A stretch of DNA of 64,000 bases. It comes from Planctomycetales bacterium (GTDB lineage: Bacteria > Planctomycetota > Planctomycetia > Planctomycetales > Planctomycetaceae). A program made the translations under genes and the position numbers. The stretch covers positions 310,001 through 374,000 of the forward strand of contig JANQPT010000014.1 of the NCBI GenBank assembly GCA_028285345.1, given 5' to 3'. The notes beneath the pieces were generated by a model. The model saw nothing but the letters and a program-made list of their open reading frames with translations. It did no database searches and was not told the origin of the DNA. This document shows positions 34,336 to 43,006 of the stretch, one piece after another (the stretch's first letter is position 1; each line of letters starts with the position of its first letter).

Positions 34336-35412
34336 CTAATAAACGCCAACGGTAGTCGATTGGGCGAATTCGTGGAACGGTCGGACGCCGCTGACGCCGT
34401 CCCAGGGGTACGGGTCGCATGGTTTTTCGCGTTCGCCTTCGTCCCGCTCCATGAAACCGGGGACGAAGAACTCCTTCGTCAGCGTCGTTAACTTCACGCG
34501 GCCCGTCTCGCCGTAACCCACCAACTCGTGATAGTCGTCGAAACTGACCACTTCGATGACCGCCCGCGGTTGCGGGGCGTGGTAGCTGATCTTGTATTCG
34601 TCCGCCGGATCAAACGGCTTGCTGCAGGCCAGACCCATTAGCGTGTTGCCGTAGGTCGGCGTCATGTAGACGCCCTCGATCAATTCCTCCATGGCGAAGC
34701 GGTACCATTGCGGCGTGAATTCCGTTCCGCCGGAGAAGATGCCGCTGATCCCCTGCTCCTTGATGCTCGTGCCGTCATCCATCAATCGCATGGCGAGCGC
34801 TTCCAGCAGTTTCGGCGTGGTGAACATGCACTTGATATCGTGCCCGGCGGAAAGGACCGTGACCGCCTGGTCGATTACGTGATCGCGGTACGCTTCCATC
34901 TCGGCGACGTTGCCCCGTTTGATCAGCTTGACCACCCAGCGGGGATCGAGGTCGACGCAGAAACAGATTCCGCCGCGAACTTGGCAAAGGTGCTCAACCG
35001 CCAGCCGCAGCCGCCGAGGACCGGACGGGCCCAGCATCAGCCAGTTCGACCCCTTCGGAAAGGATTCGTCCGGCAGAGTCTCGCTGAAGATTTCGTAGTC
35101 GATCCAGTGATCGTTCACGACCGCCCGCGACTTGGGAATCCCCGTCGTGCCACCGGTCTCGAAGACGTAGATCTTCTCGTTTTCGTACGCCTTGGGGACC
35201 CAGCGGCGAATTGGCCCGCCACGGAGCCATTCGTCTTCAAAGTGTTCGAACTTCTTGAGGTCGTCGAAGCATTTGACTTCGGTGCGAGGGTCGAAATTGA
35301 ACGACTGTGCCTTTTCGAGCCAAAACGGGCTGCCGGTTTCCGGGTTGAAATGCCAGGCCATCATTTCGCAAACATGAGCGTCCAGCTGTTCGCGGGCTTC
35401 TGCTTCGGTCAT
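34336..35412 (-). CDS. Acyl-adenylating enzyme, LuxE/PaaK-like
   Basis: A 358-residue protein from ATG 35412. The longer frame up to 35493 encodes part of a dispersed palindrome and is rejected. The adenylate-forming P-loop is FETGGTTGIPKSR (84-96). The core motifs continue as SGIFSGGTEFTPQW, MTPTYGNTLMG and YGETGRVKLTTLT, matching short ANL ligases such as LuxE acyl-protein synthetase and phenylacetate-CoA ligase. Length matches LuxE (about 370). It probably activates a carboxylic acid with ATP for handover to the nearby ALDH-fold enzyme. Substrate unknown. Confidence 0.87.
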   Translation of the reverse strand: MTEAEAREQLDAHVCEMMAWHFNPETGSPFWLEKAQSFNFDPRTEVKCFDDLKKFEHFEDEWLRGGPIRRWVPKAYENEKIYVFETGGTTGIPKSRAVVNDHWIDYEIFSETLPDESFPKGSNWLMLGPSGPRRLRLAVEHLCQVRGGICFCVDLDPRWVVKLIKRGNVAEMEAYRDHVIDQAVTVLSAGHDIKCMFTTPKLLEALAMRLMDDGTSIKEQGISGIFSGGTEFTPQWYRFAMEELIEGVYMTPTYGNTLMGLACSKPFDPADEYKISYHAPQPRAVIEVVSFDDYHELVGYGETGRVKLTTLTKEFFVPGFMERDEGEREKPCDPYPWDGVSGVRPFHEFAQSTTVGVY

Positions 35413-35466
35413 CGCGGGGTAAGCTCCTGGGGGGGCGACATTGGTCGTGTCGTAGGAATGGAGGAC

Positions 35467-35593
35467 GTAGGATCCGCTGTGCGGACCGTTCAAGTTTGGT
35501 CTTCAACTGCCAAGTCGAACGCCCCCGCTTGTGACTGGCCGATGGAAAGTCGGTTTGCGAGTCAACATCGGTGATCCGCACAGCGGACCCTAC
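35467..35593. repeat. Inverted repeat, GTAGG-type palindromic element
   Basis: GTAGGATCCGCTGTGCGGACC at 35467-35487 and its near-complement at 35573-35593 (two mismatches) form a 21-bp inverted pair separated by 85 bp. It lies in the 340-bp gap before the ligase gene, where nothing else was recognised. Confidence 0.65.
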
Positions 35594-35750
35594 AAAACGG
35601 GGGAGTGCTACCGGGCATTGCGGAGATTCTCAACAGAGCATCGCCACGGGTTGATCGTGCGCACAAATGAGAGAATTTCCCCCTCCATGTTAGACGATCG
35701 ACGCCGGTTTTCAACGCTGGGGGAGCGGACGGAAGCGCCGGCGCGGCCTG

Positions 35751-36923
35751 CTAATCCGCAGCCTGTGGATCAGTTACGCGACCTAAAAAGTTCACTAGGT
35801 TGGTGTTGCGATCACGGATCAAAAACAGAAACGGCCGATCGGCTCGGAACGCCATCGTGCGTGGCAATCCTCTGATCGCCATGACAACCGCCGTTGCTGC
35901 CGCCGCCTCGGTTCCCTGTTCGTCGACTTCGACGTAAGCCTTGTGGATTGTCTTTGCGATGAACAATCCTAAGGGATCGTCGGTCATCGCCGAGAAATCG
36001 GCCTCCTTGATCGAAAACGCCTTCGGCATCCCCAATTTCGCCAGCGTCTTATTCAGTTGGAATCTCGACTCCATGCGGAACTTCGGGATTGAAACGGCCA
36101 CTTCCTCGAAACGAAGTCGCGTCCAGCGGTCCAGCGCATCAGGCGTAAGTTTCGCTTCAATCTCCGGCAAACCGTCGTTGCGCTTCGGCAGTAAGATACA
36201 CATCGTGAAGTCGCCGTCTTTCCGATCTTCCGGCAATCCGTAGGGTAATTCCAGGACCTGCAAGTCCTCGAAATCGCCGTACTGAAAGTCCGCCGTCTGC
36301 GACATCATCTCGGCGGTCGACTGTGAGCTGGGGCCTGTCCAAAATGGAGCGTCGCGGGTCGCGCTTTCGTCGAACGGCAACGTCCACTTCCCCAAAAAGT
36401 GCACGGCGGTCGTCAACACCAACCGCGTCGTCGTGTCAATGTCGTCCTCTGCCAGCAGGTCTTGGATCTGATCCGCCGTCTGCTCGGCCACCCAAGAGTT
36501 GATCCACTTTCGGCTGATTTCCGGCTCCTCGATAAAGTCCAAGATTTCGAGTGGTGCCGCGTAATCCTCGCGCATCGTCGACAAGAACTCCGGCACGAAG
36601 CTGAAACTTGCTTGCCCCCACAGACGGTTAGCCGTGTGCAGTTCCACGCCGTCCGTTTTTGTTGCCTCGCGTAAGCCGCGAAATGCTGCGTGGTATTGCT
36701 CCGGCGGGAGCGGGCAGTGCAGCACGTCCGACATTTCCCGAGCTGTCTCGCCTGCGGCGCCGGCGTAGGCCATGGCCAGAGCGGTGCCGAGATTCGCCGG
36801 CGCGAGGAACAAATTGCCCTCCTCTTCGCGAGCGAGCTTGCGAAACAGATCGCAGGAAAACGCATTCAGGCTCCGGACCAGTGCGGAGACGTCGTCTTGG
36901 AGTTGGGGGGATTGAGATGTCAT
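35751..36923 (-). CDS. Serpin (serine protease inhibitor)
   Basis: A 390-residue protein with the complete serpin fold: FLAPANLGTALAMAYAGAAG (helix-B shutter region), FLGKWTLPFD, and the C-terminal FRADRPFLFLIRD and NFLGRV strands. The reactive-centre hinge GTEAAAATA (337-345) consists of small residues, the hallmark of an inhibitory serpin. Aligning with alpha-1-antitrypsin puts P1-P1' at Arg351-Gly352, which predicts trypsin-like targets. No signal peptide is seen, so it may act in the cytosol or be exported by another route. Serpins are scattered in bacteria and often gained by transfer. Between repeats, in the accessory block. Confidence 0.93.
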   Translation of the reverse strand: MTSQSPQLQDDVSALVRSLNAFSCDLFRKLAREEEGNLFLAPANLGTALAMAYAGAAGETAREMSDVLHCPLPPEQYHAAFRGLREATKTDGVELHTANRLWGQASFSFVPEFLSTMREDYAAPLEILDFIEEPEISRKWINSWVAEQTADQIQDLLAEDDIDTTTRLVLTTAVHFLGKWTLPFDESATRDAPFWTGPSSQSTAEMMSQTADFQYGDFEDLQVLELPYGLPEDRKDGDFTMCILLPKRNDGLPEIEAKLTPDALDRWTRLRFEEVAVSIPKFRMESRFQLNKTLAKLGMPKAFSIKEADFSAMTDDPLGLFIAKTIHKAYVEVDEQGTEAAAATAVVMAIRGLPRTMAFRADRPFLFLIRDRNTNLVNFLGRVTDPQAAD

Positions 36924-36953
36924 GGGAGATCACGATTCAATTGGAGGATTCGC

Positions 36954-37033
36954 GTAGGGCAGGCACCCGCCTGCCGCCCGTATAATACAACGTCAAAACA
37001 TCTTCACGGCAGGCGAAAGCTTGCCTGACTAGC
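36954..37033. repeat. GTAGGGCAGGC palindromic element, degenerate copy
   Basis: Left arm GTAGGGCAGGCACCCGCCTGCCG, right arm CGGCAGGCGAAAGCTTGCCTGACTAGC; about 80 bp. Same family as 37958-38032 and 53595-53671, but the right arm has decayed. Confidence 0.6.
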
Positions 37034-37045
37034 ACAGTTCGGGAA

Positions 37046-37762
37046 TCACTCGTCGGACGACGCTTCCCACCGGATTCCTGTCGGCAATATCAAATCGCAG
37101 AAATCGCGATACGCTGTCTCCGTTCTCGTCGTCAGCCAAATCCAATCGGATCTGCCGTTGGTTTCGATAACGATGTCCCGACTGCCGTAAAACTTTGTGC
37201 GACAGTCACCAAGCCAATACCATTCCGGAAAACTGAAGCGAGGATAATGTTCGGCGATCAGTTCAAACGCGTCCGGATTCGCTGAGCCGTTGGCCCAACA
37301 ACGGCTTTCCGGCGAAAACTTGACGGTGAAGAGAGCCATTTGGACGGCGAATTCCGAGAGTTGGCCGTTTTCTTGAATCCAATGGTTCGACTGATCCATC
37401 GATTCAATCACAGCCGGCGGATCATCCAGACGGAGCGACTCTTCGGGAATTCCCCACCGCACGACGGATTGATTCTCGACATAGAACACGAGAACGCCAT
37501 CGCGGATCTTGAGTAACGCGGGGGCAACGAGTTCGTCCTGCACGCACCACACGTCTTGCCGATTCCCGGCAAGCTCATACCATTCGCGTAACGCAATCGG
37601 CAGTTTGATTCCCAGCGACGCTTCAGCAAGGTCGAGTTCTTTGGCAGCAACACCATCTTGGGAGGAGAGAGGCCGATACCACTGCGAGATCAACACCGAG
37701 AGTGCATCCCAGCGCTCGTTTCGTTTTTGGGGCAGATTCTGAACCGGTGATACAGCGCACAT
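37046..37762 (-). CDS. SMI1/KNR4 (SUKH) family protein
   Basis: A 238-residue protein with the SUKH signature helix-strand-helix LDLAEASLGIKLPIALREWYELAGN (about 44-68) and a following strand with the conserved aromatic (DGVLVFYVENQSVVRWGI). Bacterial SUKH proteins commonly act as immunity proteins against polymorphic toxins, though some have other roles. No toxin gene was seen next to it: the neighbours are a serpin and RecQ. A solitary immunity-like gene in an accessory block may be an orphan defence or anti-toxin gene. The start is ATG 37762, without a clear SD. Confidence 0.78.
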   Translation of the reverse strand: MCAVSPVQNLPQKRNERWDALSVLISQWYRPLSSQDGVAAKELDLAEASLGIKLPIALREWYELAGNRQDVWCVQDELVAPALLKIRDGVLVFYVENQSVVRWGIPEESLRLDDPPAVIESMDQSNHWIQENGQLSEFAVQMALFTVKFSPESRCWANGSANPDAFELIAEHYPRFSFPEWYWLGDCRTKFYGSRDIVIETNGRSDWIWLTTRTETAYRDFCDLILPTGIRWEASSDE

Positions 37763-37957
37763 GACAGTAACTCAAGCGATGGAACGCATACGCACGAGGC
37801 AAGCGAATCTAGCGGGCCCGCGACTGGTCCGATTCTCACGTGTTGGTGCTCTGACAGCAAGTTCCCTGAAATAACTGGACATGGCAGGAAGCGATCCTGT
37901 TGATCTGGCAACGCTGTAAAACCGACTCTCCTATGCTAATATGCAAACTCGAATCCC

Positions 37958-38032
37958 GTAGGGCAGGCTCCCGCCTGCCGCCACATGGAACAACGTCAAA
38001 AACCGTTCACGGCAGGCGGGAGCCTGCCCTAC
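37958..38032. repeat. GTAGGGCAGGC palindromic element, intact copy
   Basis: 75 bp with near-perfect arms: GTAGGGCAGGCTCCCGCCTGCCG and its complement ending GCCTGCCCTAC. It lies 20 bp upstream of the recQ start, so transcription of recQ would have to start within or before it. Confidence 0.75.
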
Positions 38033-38051
38033 TTTGCGCTCTTTCGAACCT

Positions 38052-39887
38052 ATGAACACGGACGTCCACATCCCCAACCCTGCTGAGGTGCTGCGGCAGT
38101 TTTGGGGGTACGACAGTTTTCTCCCCCTGCAGGAACCGGCCATCGGGTCGGTACTGGTCGGCCGCGATTCGGTCGTCGTGTTGCCGACCGGCGGGGGGAA
38201 ATCGCTCTGCTTTCAGGTCCCCGCCATGTGCCTGCCGGGGATGGCGGTCGTGGTGTCGCCCTTGATCTCGCTGATGAAGGATCAAGTCGATGCGCTGCGA
38301 TCCAACGGCATTCCCGCCGCTTGCGTGAACAGTACGCTCTCCTATCAAGAGCGGATGCGTGTCGCCGACGAAGTCCGCTCCGGACGGCTGAAGCTGCTTT
38401 ACGCCGCCCCCGAACGGCTGTTGATGGAACGGACGATCGAGTTTCTCCAGCAGTCGAATGTCTCATTCATAGCCATCGACGAAGCACACTGCGTGAGCGA
38501 ATGGGGGCATGATTTTCGGCCCGATTACCGCCAACTGCGAGTGCTCAAGGACGCCTTTCCCGAGATTGGTATCCACGCTTACACCGCGACCGCAACTGAG
38601 CGCGTCCGCGCGGATATTGTCGAACAACTCAATCTGCAAGATGCGGAGATGCTCGTCGGTTCGTTTGACCGGCCGAATCTGATTTACAAATTCCAGCGCC
38701 GCAACAACGGACTGGCGCAAATGCGGGAGGTCATTGACCGGCATTCCGGCGAATCGGGAATCGTCTACTGTATCAGCCGCCGCAAGGTCGACGAAACGGC
38801 GGCAGCGCTGTCCGAGGAGGGCTACCGGGCGTTGCCCTACCACGCCGGCATGCCTGACGACGCACGCCGCCGCAACCAGGAAAGTTTCATCAACGAAAAG
38901 TGCGACATCATCGTCGCCACAGTCGCCTTCGGGATGGGCATCGACAAGTCGAATGTCCGCTACGTGATCCACGCCGAAATGCCCAAGTCGCTGGAAGCGT
39001 ACCAACAGGAAAGCGGCCGCGCCGGGCGGGACGGGTTGGAAGCGGATTGCTGCCTGTTTTATACCGGCGGCGATTACAACACCTGGTCACGGCTGCTCAA
39101 TCAAAACGGCGAACTGCAAGCGCGGGAGGCGTCGCTCGATTCGCTGGGCGTGATGTACGACATCTGCACGGGAGTGACTTGCCGGCACCGGGCGATCGTG
39201 CAGCACTTCGGACAGGAACTGTCGAGCGAAAACTGCAACGCTTGCGACGTTTGTCTCGGCGAAGTCGAACTGGTCGACGATCCGCTCGTCGTGGCACAAA
39301 AAATCCTCTCCTGTGTCGTCCGGCTCGAACAGCGATTCGGCGGCGACTATACAGCGCAGGTTCTCAAAGGTTCGCAGGAGCAACGGGTCCTAGATAACGG
39401 CCACGACGCGCTGAGCACGTACGGGTTGTTGAGCGATGAAACCGCCCGCACCATTCGCGACTGGATCGAGCAACTCGTTGCGCAGGGATTTCTCGAGCGG
39501 TATGGAGAATTCAACCAGTTGCAGGTCAGCCAGCGGGGACGGCTGGTGCTTAACGGCGAAGGGACGCCGCGGCTGAGCAAGCCCCGCAAGGCGGCCAAGA
39601 AATCAAAATCGAAAGTCGCCTCTGAATCGTGGGAGGGCGTCGACCGCGGACTGTTCGAGGAGCTCCGCATCTTGCGGCGCGATTTGGCTGAAGAGCAACA
39701 GGTTCCCGCATATGTGGTCTTTAATGACGCCACACTCCGCGACATTGCCCGTCGCCGGCCGACAACCGAAGCGGGGTTCCTCGACGTCCGCGGCGTCGGC
39801 GAAAAGAAATCCCGCGACTACGGTGAACAGTTTCTGTCCGCTGTCAGCGAGTATTGCCGCGATAATGGTGTCGCAACGGACATGTAA
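38052..39887 (+). CDS. recQ: ATP-dependent DNA helicase RecQ
   Basis: A 611-residue helicase, starting at ATG 38052. The RecQ set is complete: motif 0 PLQEPAIGSVLVGRD, Walker A PTGGGKSLCFQ, DEAH-type box IAIDEAHCVSEWG, and helicase motifs YCISRRKV, GMGIDKSNVRYVIH and QESGRAGRDG. The RQC zinc cysteines occur at CRHRAI and CNACDVC. The last ~75 residues form an HRDC domain (LRILRRDLAEEQQVPAYVVF to VGEKKSRDYG). RecQ unwinds DNA 3'-5' in recombination and fork repair. The only nearby gene that could be related is the small convergent one. Confidence 0.95.
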   Translation: MNTDVHIPNPAEVLRQFWGYDSFLPLQEPAIGSVLVGRDSVVVLPTGGGKSLCFQVPAMCLPGMAVVVSPLISLMKDQVDALRSNGIPAACVNSTLSYQERMRVADEVRSGRLKLLYAAPERLLMERTIEFLQQSNVSFIAIDEAHCVSEWGHDFRPDYRQLRVLKDAFPEIGIHAYTATATERVRADIVEQLNLQDAEMLVGSFDRPNLIYKFQRRNNGLAQMREVIDRHSGESGIVYCISRRKVDETAAALSEEGYRALPYHAGMPDDARRRNQESFINEKCDIIVATVAFGMGIDKSNVRYVIHAEMPKSLEAYQQESGRAGRDGLEADCCLFYTGGDYNTWSRLLNQNGELQAREASLDSLGVMYDICTGVTCRHRAIVQHFGQELSSENCNACDVCLGEVELVDDPLVVAQKILSCVVRLEQRFGGDYTAQVLKGSQEQRVLDNGHDALSTYGLLSDETARTIRDWIEQLVAQGFLERYGEFNQLQVSQRGRLVLNGEGTPRLSKPRKAAKKSKSKVASESWEGVDRGLFEELRILRRDLAEEQQVPAYVVFNDATLRDIARRRPTTEAGFLDVRGVGEKKSRDYGEQFLSAVSEYCRDNGVATDM

Positions 39888-39925
39888 TCGTCGGCTTCAG
39901 GTCAGAGCTTTGCCGACGAGTGGGC

Positions 39926-40165
39926 CTAACTCCGCTGCTGATACAGTCGCTCGAGATCTCCCACGGTTACGGTAATGATCCGTGTGAATCCGGTGTGCGA
40001 GCGTTCGTATTCCACATTCTCAGCCAATTCCGGCTGGCGGTGCAGGGCGGTGGCGAGCATCGCCTTGTCCTCGTCGGAGAGCTCTCCCGCGATGTCGGGA
40101 TCCCAGTGGGTCAGCGTTTCCATTACCAACTGGTCGCGGCGGGGGTCGAAATTCTTAATGGCCAT
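39926..40165 (-). CDS. Small conserved-looking protein
   Basis: A 79-residue protein starting MAIKNFDPRRDQLVMETL at ATG 40165; the upstream frame extension looks non-coding. It is acidic, helical in the middle (EDKAMLATALHRQPELAENV), and ends in a beta-like HTGFTRIITVTVGDLERLY. No family recognised and no TM helix. Convergent with recQ, 38 bp apart. Confidence 0.6.
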   Translation of the reverse strand: MAIKNFDPRRDQLVMETLTHWDPDIAGELSDEDKAMLATALHRQPELAENVEYERSHTGFTRIITVTVGDLERLYQQRS

Positions 40166-40570
40166 TTCTCGTCCGGATCGGCTCCGAGTGAGGTTGCGTG
40201 CGGTCTCTGAAACGGGAAGAGCAGCGATTTTCCCATTTTCGCGACAATTTGCAACTCTGCGCGGCAAGAACCCGACCCGTTGCCGGAGACGGACCGATGG
40301 CCGCTTGCGTCAGTCTGTGCTGGGTGCATGCGGCGGAAGCGGTCCGAAAGGCGGCAGTCGGTCGACCTCATGTCGGTTCAAGTCCTTCCGTCGTCATAGT
40401 GCCGCCGGCCTTTCTTGCTTGGTTTCTCAACGTTCTCCGAACGCTGCCCATAACCGGCACAAGCCCGTCGAGACGTTCCTGCCATTCTTTGCGATTCGAA
40501 CGCCGTTTGCCTATGATGCCAATCATATCAGACTGCTCGGGCACAGATTCAGGGGAGGATCCGATCGGCC
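40166..40570. other. Divergent region upstream of the pyruvate dehydrogenase E1 gene
   Basis: About 400 bp without a supported gene. A stretch near 40375-40400 (GGTTCAAGTCC) looks tRNA-like at first glance but does not fold. GGAGG lies 12 bp before the ATG at 40571, and an AT-rich palindromic stretch near 40510-40530 may be regulatory. Confidence 0.4.
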
Positions 40571-42973
40571 ATGCAAACTGCGAGTGACTCTGATCGTATC
40601 TCACCGCTGGAAACCATCCGGCGGCGAGTATTGTGGCTATCCACTTTGCAGGTGCATTACGCCAATCACGTTCGGCCGAAGAAGAACGGTCTCAAGGTCG
40701 GCGGTCATCAGGCGTCTTGCGCGTCCGTCGTAACGATCATGACGGCGCTGTTCTTTCGGTTCATGCGTTCGGGGGACTTGCTCTCGGTGAAGCCGCATGC
40801 CTCGCCGGTGCTGCACGCCATTCACTATCTCCTCGGGAATCTTGACGTCTCCTACTTGAAACGGCTGCGGGAGTACGGGGGCCTGCAGGCGTATCCCAGC
40901 CGCACCAAAGACCCCGACCCGATTGACTTCTCCACGGGGTCGGTCGGGTTGGGAGCGGTCGCGCCCAACTTTGCGGCCTTGGTGGCGACCTATCTGAGGA
41001 CTCACGAGTTCGGTACGGAAGAGGGGCACCGGCGATTTATCAGCCTTGTCGGCGACGCCGAACTGGACGAAGGTTCGGTGTGGGAGGCGATCGCTGAACC
41101 GGCCATGTCCGTCGCCGGAAACGTACTGTGGATCGTCGACCTCAATCGGCAAAGCCTCGACCGGATCATTCCGGGAATTCGCGTCCGCTGCTGGCGGGAG
41201 ATGTTTGCCGCCAATGGGTGGAATGTGATCGATGTCAAATACGGCCGGCTGCTGCGCGAGGCCTTCGATGCGCCCAACGGAGAGCTGTTGCGGATCTGTA
41301 TCGATGAACTCTCCAACGAAGCGTACCAGCGGCTGTTGCGGCTCCCGCCGGCGGAATTGCGGCAGTGGCTGCCGACGAAGACTCGCCACTCGCGCGAATT
41401 GCGGCGATTGCTGGACCGCTGGGACGACGAACAGCTGCATGATGTGTTTTGGAACTTGGGGGGACACGATCTCGACGAAATGGAATCCGCTCTGGCCCAC
41501 AGCGTGCGCGAACCGGGTCCAACCGTGATTTTTGCCTACACCCTCAAAGGCTGGAGGCTACCAACCGTCGGTCACGCCCAGAATCACTCGGTCCTGCTCA
41601 CTGAAGAAGAGATGGTGGCGCTGAGAACATCGTTGGGGATCGAAGAAGAGGACCAATGGTCGCGGTTTGCACCGGGAACCACGGAATATGAATATTGCGA
41701 AGATGCCGCGCGCCGGCTGCAGGCGATTCCGGCCAAACAGCCGGTGGCTAAGGACTTCCAAATTCCCACCGAGCTGCCCACAACATATCGCGGAAAGCGG
41801 TCGACACAAAAATCGTTTGCGATGATTTTGAGCGGTCTGTCGCGGGAATGCCCCGAAGCGGTCGAGCGGATCGTCACAGTCAGTCCTGATGTGGCCAGCT
41901 CGACGAATCTCGGTGGATGGATTTCAAAGTACGACGTTTGGCAATTGCGTGAACAAGAGGTCCTGCCGCCCGACACGAAAGCGGGCTTGCTGGAATGGTC
42001 GGAGTCGCCGCAAGGACAACACATCGAATTGGGGATCTCAGAGAACAACTTGTTCTTAATGCTGGGGCAGCTGGGGCTTTCGCAAGAGTTGTTCGGGGAG
42101 TTGCTGTTTCCGCTGGGCACTCTTTACGATCCCTTCATTCGCCGCGGGCTCGACGCGATGTTTTATAGCGCTTACGCGGGAGGCAAATTCATCGTCGTGG
42201 GAACCCCTTCCGGAGTGACGTTGGCCGGGGAAGGGGGGATTCATCAATCGATGCTGACTGCATCAATCGGCGCCGAGTTCCCTGAGTTGTCCGCCTACGA
42301 GCCGTGTTACGCGCAAGAACTGGAATGGATCATGCTGGATGCGCTGCAGCGGCTGGTTCGGCGAGAAAGTTCGACCTATCTGCGGCTGACGACCAAGTCC
42401 GCCGACCAGGAGCAGTTGCAACTGCCCGATGACCCGGCGGCACGCGAACAACTGCGGCGTCAGGTGCTGGCCGGTGCCTACCGGCTGCGCGATTGCCGTG
42501 AGCACCTCTCCTACGACGCCCGGCAAAATGTGGTGCACCTCTTCGCCAGCGGCGCGATGGTCCCCGAAGCGCTCGCCGCGAGCGAGCAACTTATTGAGGA
42601 GGGCCTGTTCGTCAACGTCTTTAATGTGACCGGACCCGGCCCGCTGTATGCCCAATTTCAACGTGCCGCCTCCGCCGCGACGAGTGGAAAATTTCAGGCG
42701 GCTGATCTGTTCGAAGAACTCGTCCCGACGTCCGAACGGACAGCCCCGGTCGTCACCGTCGTCGACGCTCACCCACACTCGCTCGCCTGGATTGGAAGCG
42801 CACTGGGCACCCGAGTTTGGCCATTGGGCGTCGCGGAATTCGGGCAATCCGGAGCAATGGAAGACATCTATCGGGCCTACGGCATCGATGTCGACAGCAT
42901 TGCCTCCGCCTGCAGGGCGGCGTTGAGTCAAACCGACAGAACCAGCATGCACCGCGGTACAATTCAGTCATGA
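40571..42973 (+). CDS. Homodimeric pyruvate/2-oxoacid dehydrogenase E1-like, thiamine-diphosphate enzyme
   Basis: An 800-residue protein with the AceE-type layout. The TPP motif is GDAELDEGSVWEA ... VDLNRQSLD (about 158-200). It follows the HxxS-like HALHYLLG stretch and precedes the transketolase-like pyrimidine domain (GISENNLFLMLGQLGLS). A C-terminal domain (about 680-795) completes it. Closest by eye to AceE/MdeB-type E1 of homodimeric complexes, though shorter than E. coli AceE (887). It would decarboxylate a 2-oxo acid and pass the acyl group to lipoyl-E2. No aceF or lpd is nearby. Confidence 0.85.
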   Translation: MQTASDSDRISPLETIRRRVLWLSTLQVHYANHVRPKKNGLKVGGHQASCASVVTIMTALFFRFMRSGDLLSVKPHASPVLHAIHYLLGNLDVSYLKRLREYGGLQAYPSRTKDPDPIDFSTGSVGLGAVAPNFAALVATYLRTHEFGTEEGHRRFISLVGDAELDEGSVWEAIAEPAMSVAGNVLWIVDLNRQSLDRIIPGIRVRCWREMFAANGWNVIDVKYGRLLREAFDAPNGELLRICIDELSNEAYQRLLRLPPAELRQWLPTKTRHSRELRRLLDRWDDEQLHDVFWNLGGHDLDEMESALAHSVREPGPTVIFAYTLKGWRLPTVGHAQNHSVLLTEEEMVALRTSLGIEEEDQWSRFAPGTTEYEYCEDAARRLQAIPAKQPVAKDFQIPTELPTTYRGKRSTQKSFAMILSGLSRECPEAVERIVTVSPDVASSTNLGGWISKYDVWQLREQEVLPPDTKAGLLEWSESPQGQHIELGISENNLFLMLGQLGLSQELFGELLFPLGTLYDPFIRRGLDAMFYSAYAGGKFIVVGTPSGVTLAGEGGIHQSMLTASIGAEFPELSAYEPCYAQELEWIMLDALQRLVRRESSTYLRLTTKSADQEQLQLPDDPAAREQLRRQVLAGAYRLRDCREHLSYDARQNVVHLFASGAMVPEALAASEQLIEEGLFVNVFNVTGPGPLYAQFQRAASAATSGKFQAADLFEELVPTSERTAPVVTVVDAHPHSLAWIGSALGTRVWPLGVAEFGQSGAMEDIYRAYGIDVDSIASACRAALSQTDRTSMHRGTIQS

Positions 42974-43006
42974 AGCAATCTTCGGCGATCGCCGCAGCGG
43001 CGCCGA

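Noticed and set aside
32417-35412. Bioluminescence (lux) operon
   Set aside because: Only LuxE-like and ALDH-like genes are present; no luciferase subunits, flavin reductase or LuxD were found.
35413-35493. N-terminal extension of the LuxE-like gene
   Set aside because: It encodes part of a dispersed inverted repeat and has no family similarity; ATG 35412 gives the expected length.
37046-37762. Toxin-immunity pair with the SUKH protein
   Set aside because: No polymorphic toxin, secretion motif or toxin-like C-terminal domain in the neighbouring genes.
40290-40410. tRNA-like stretch GGTTCAAGTCC in a gap between genes
   Set aside because: The T-arm stem flanking the TTCAAGT loop does not pair beyond two or three bases, and no acceptor or anticodon arm could be built around it.
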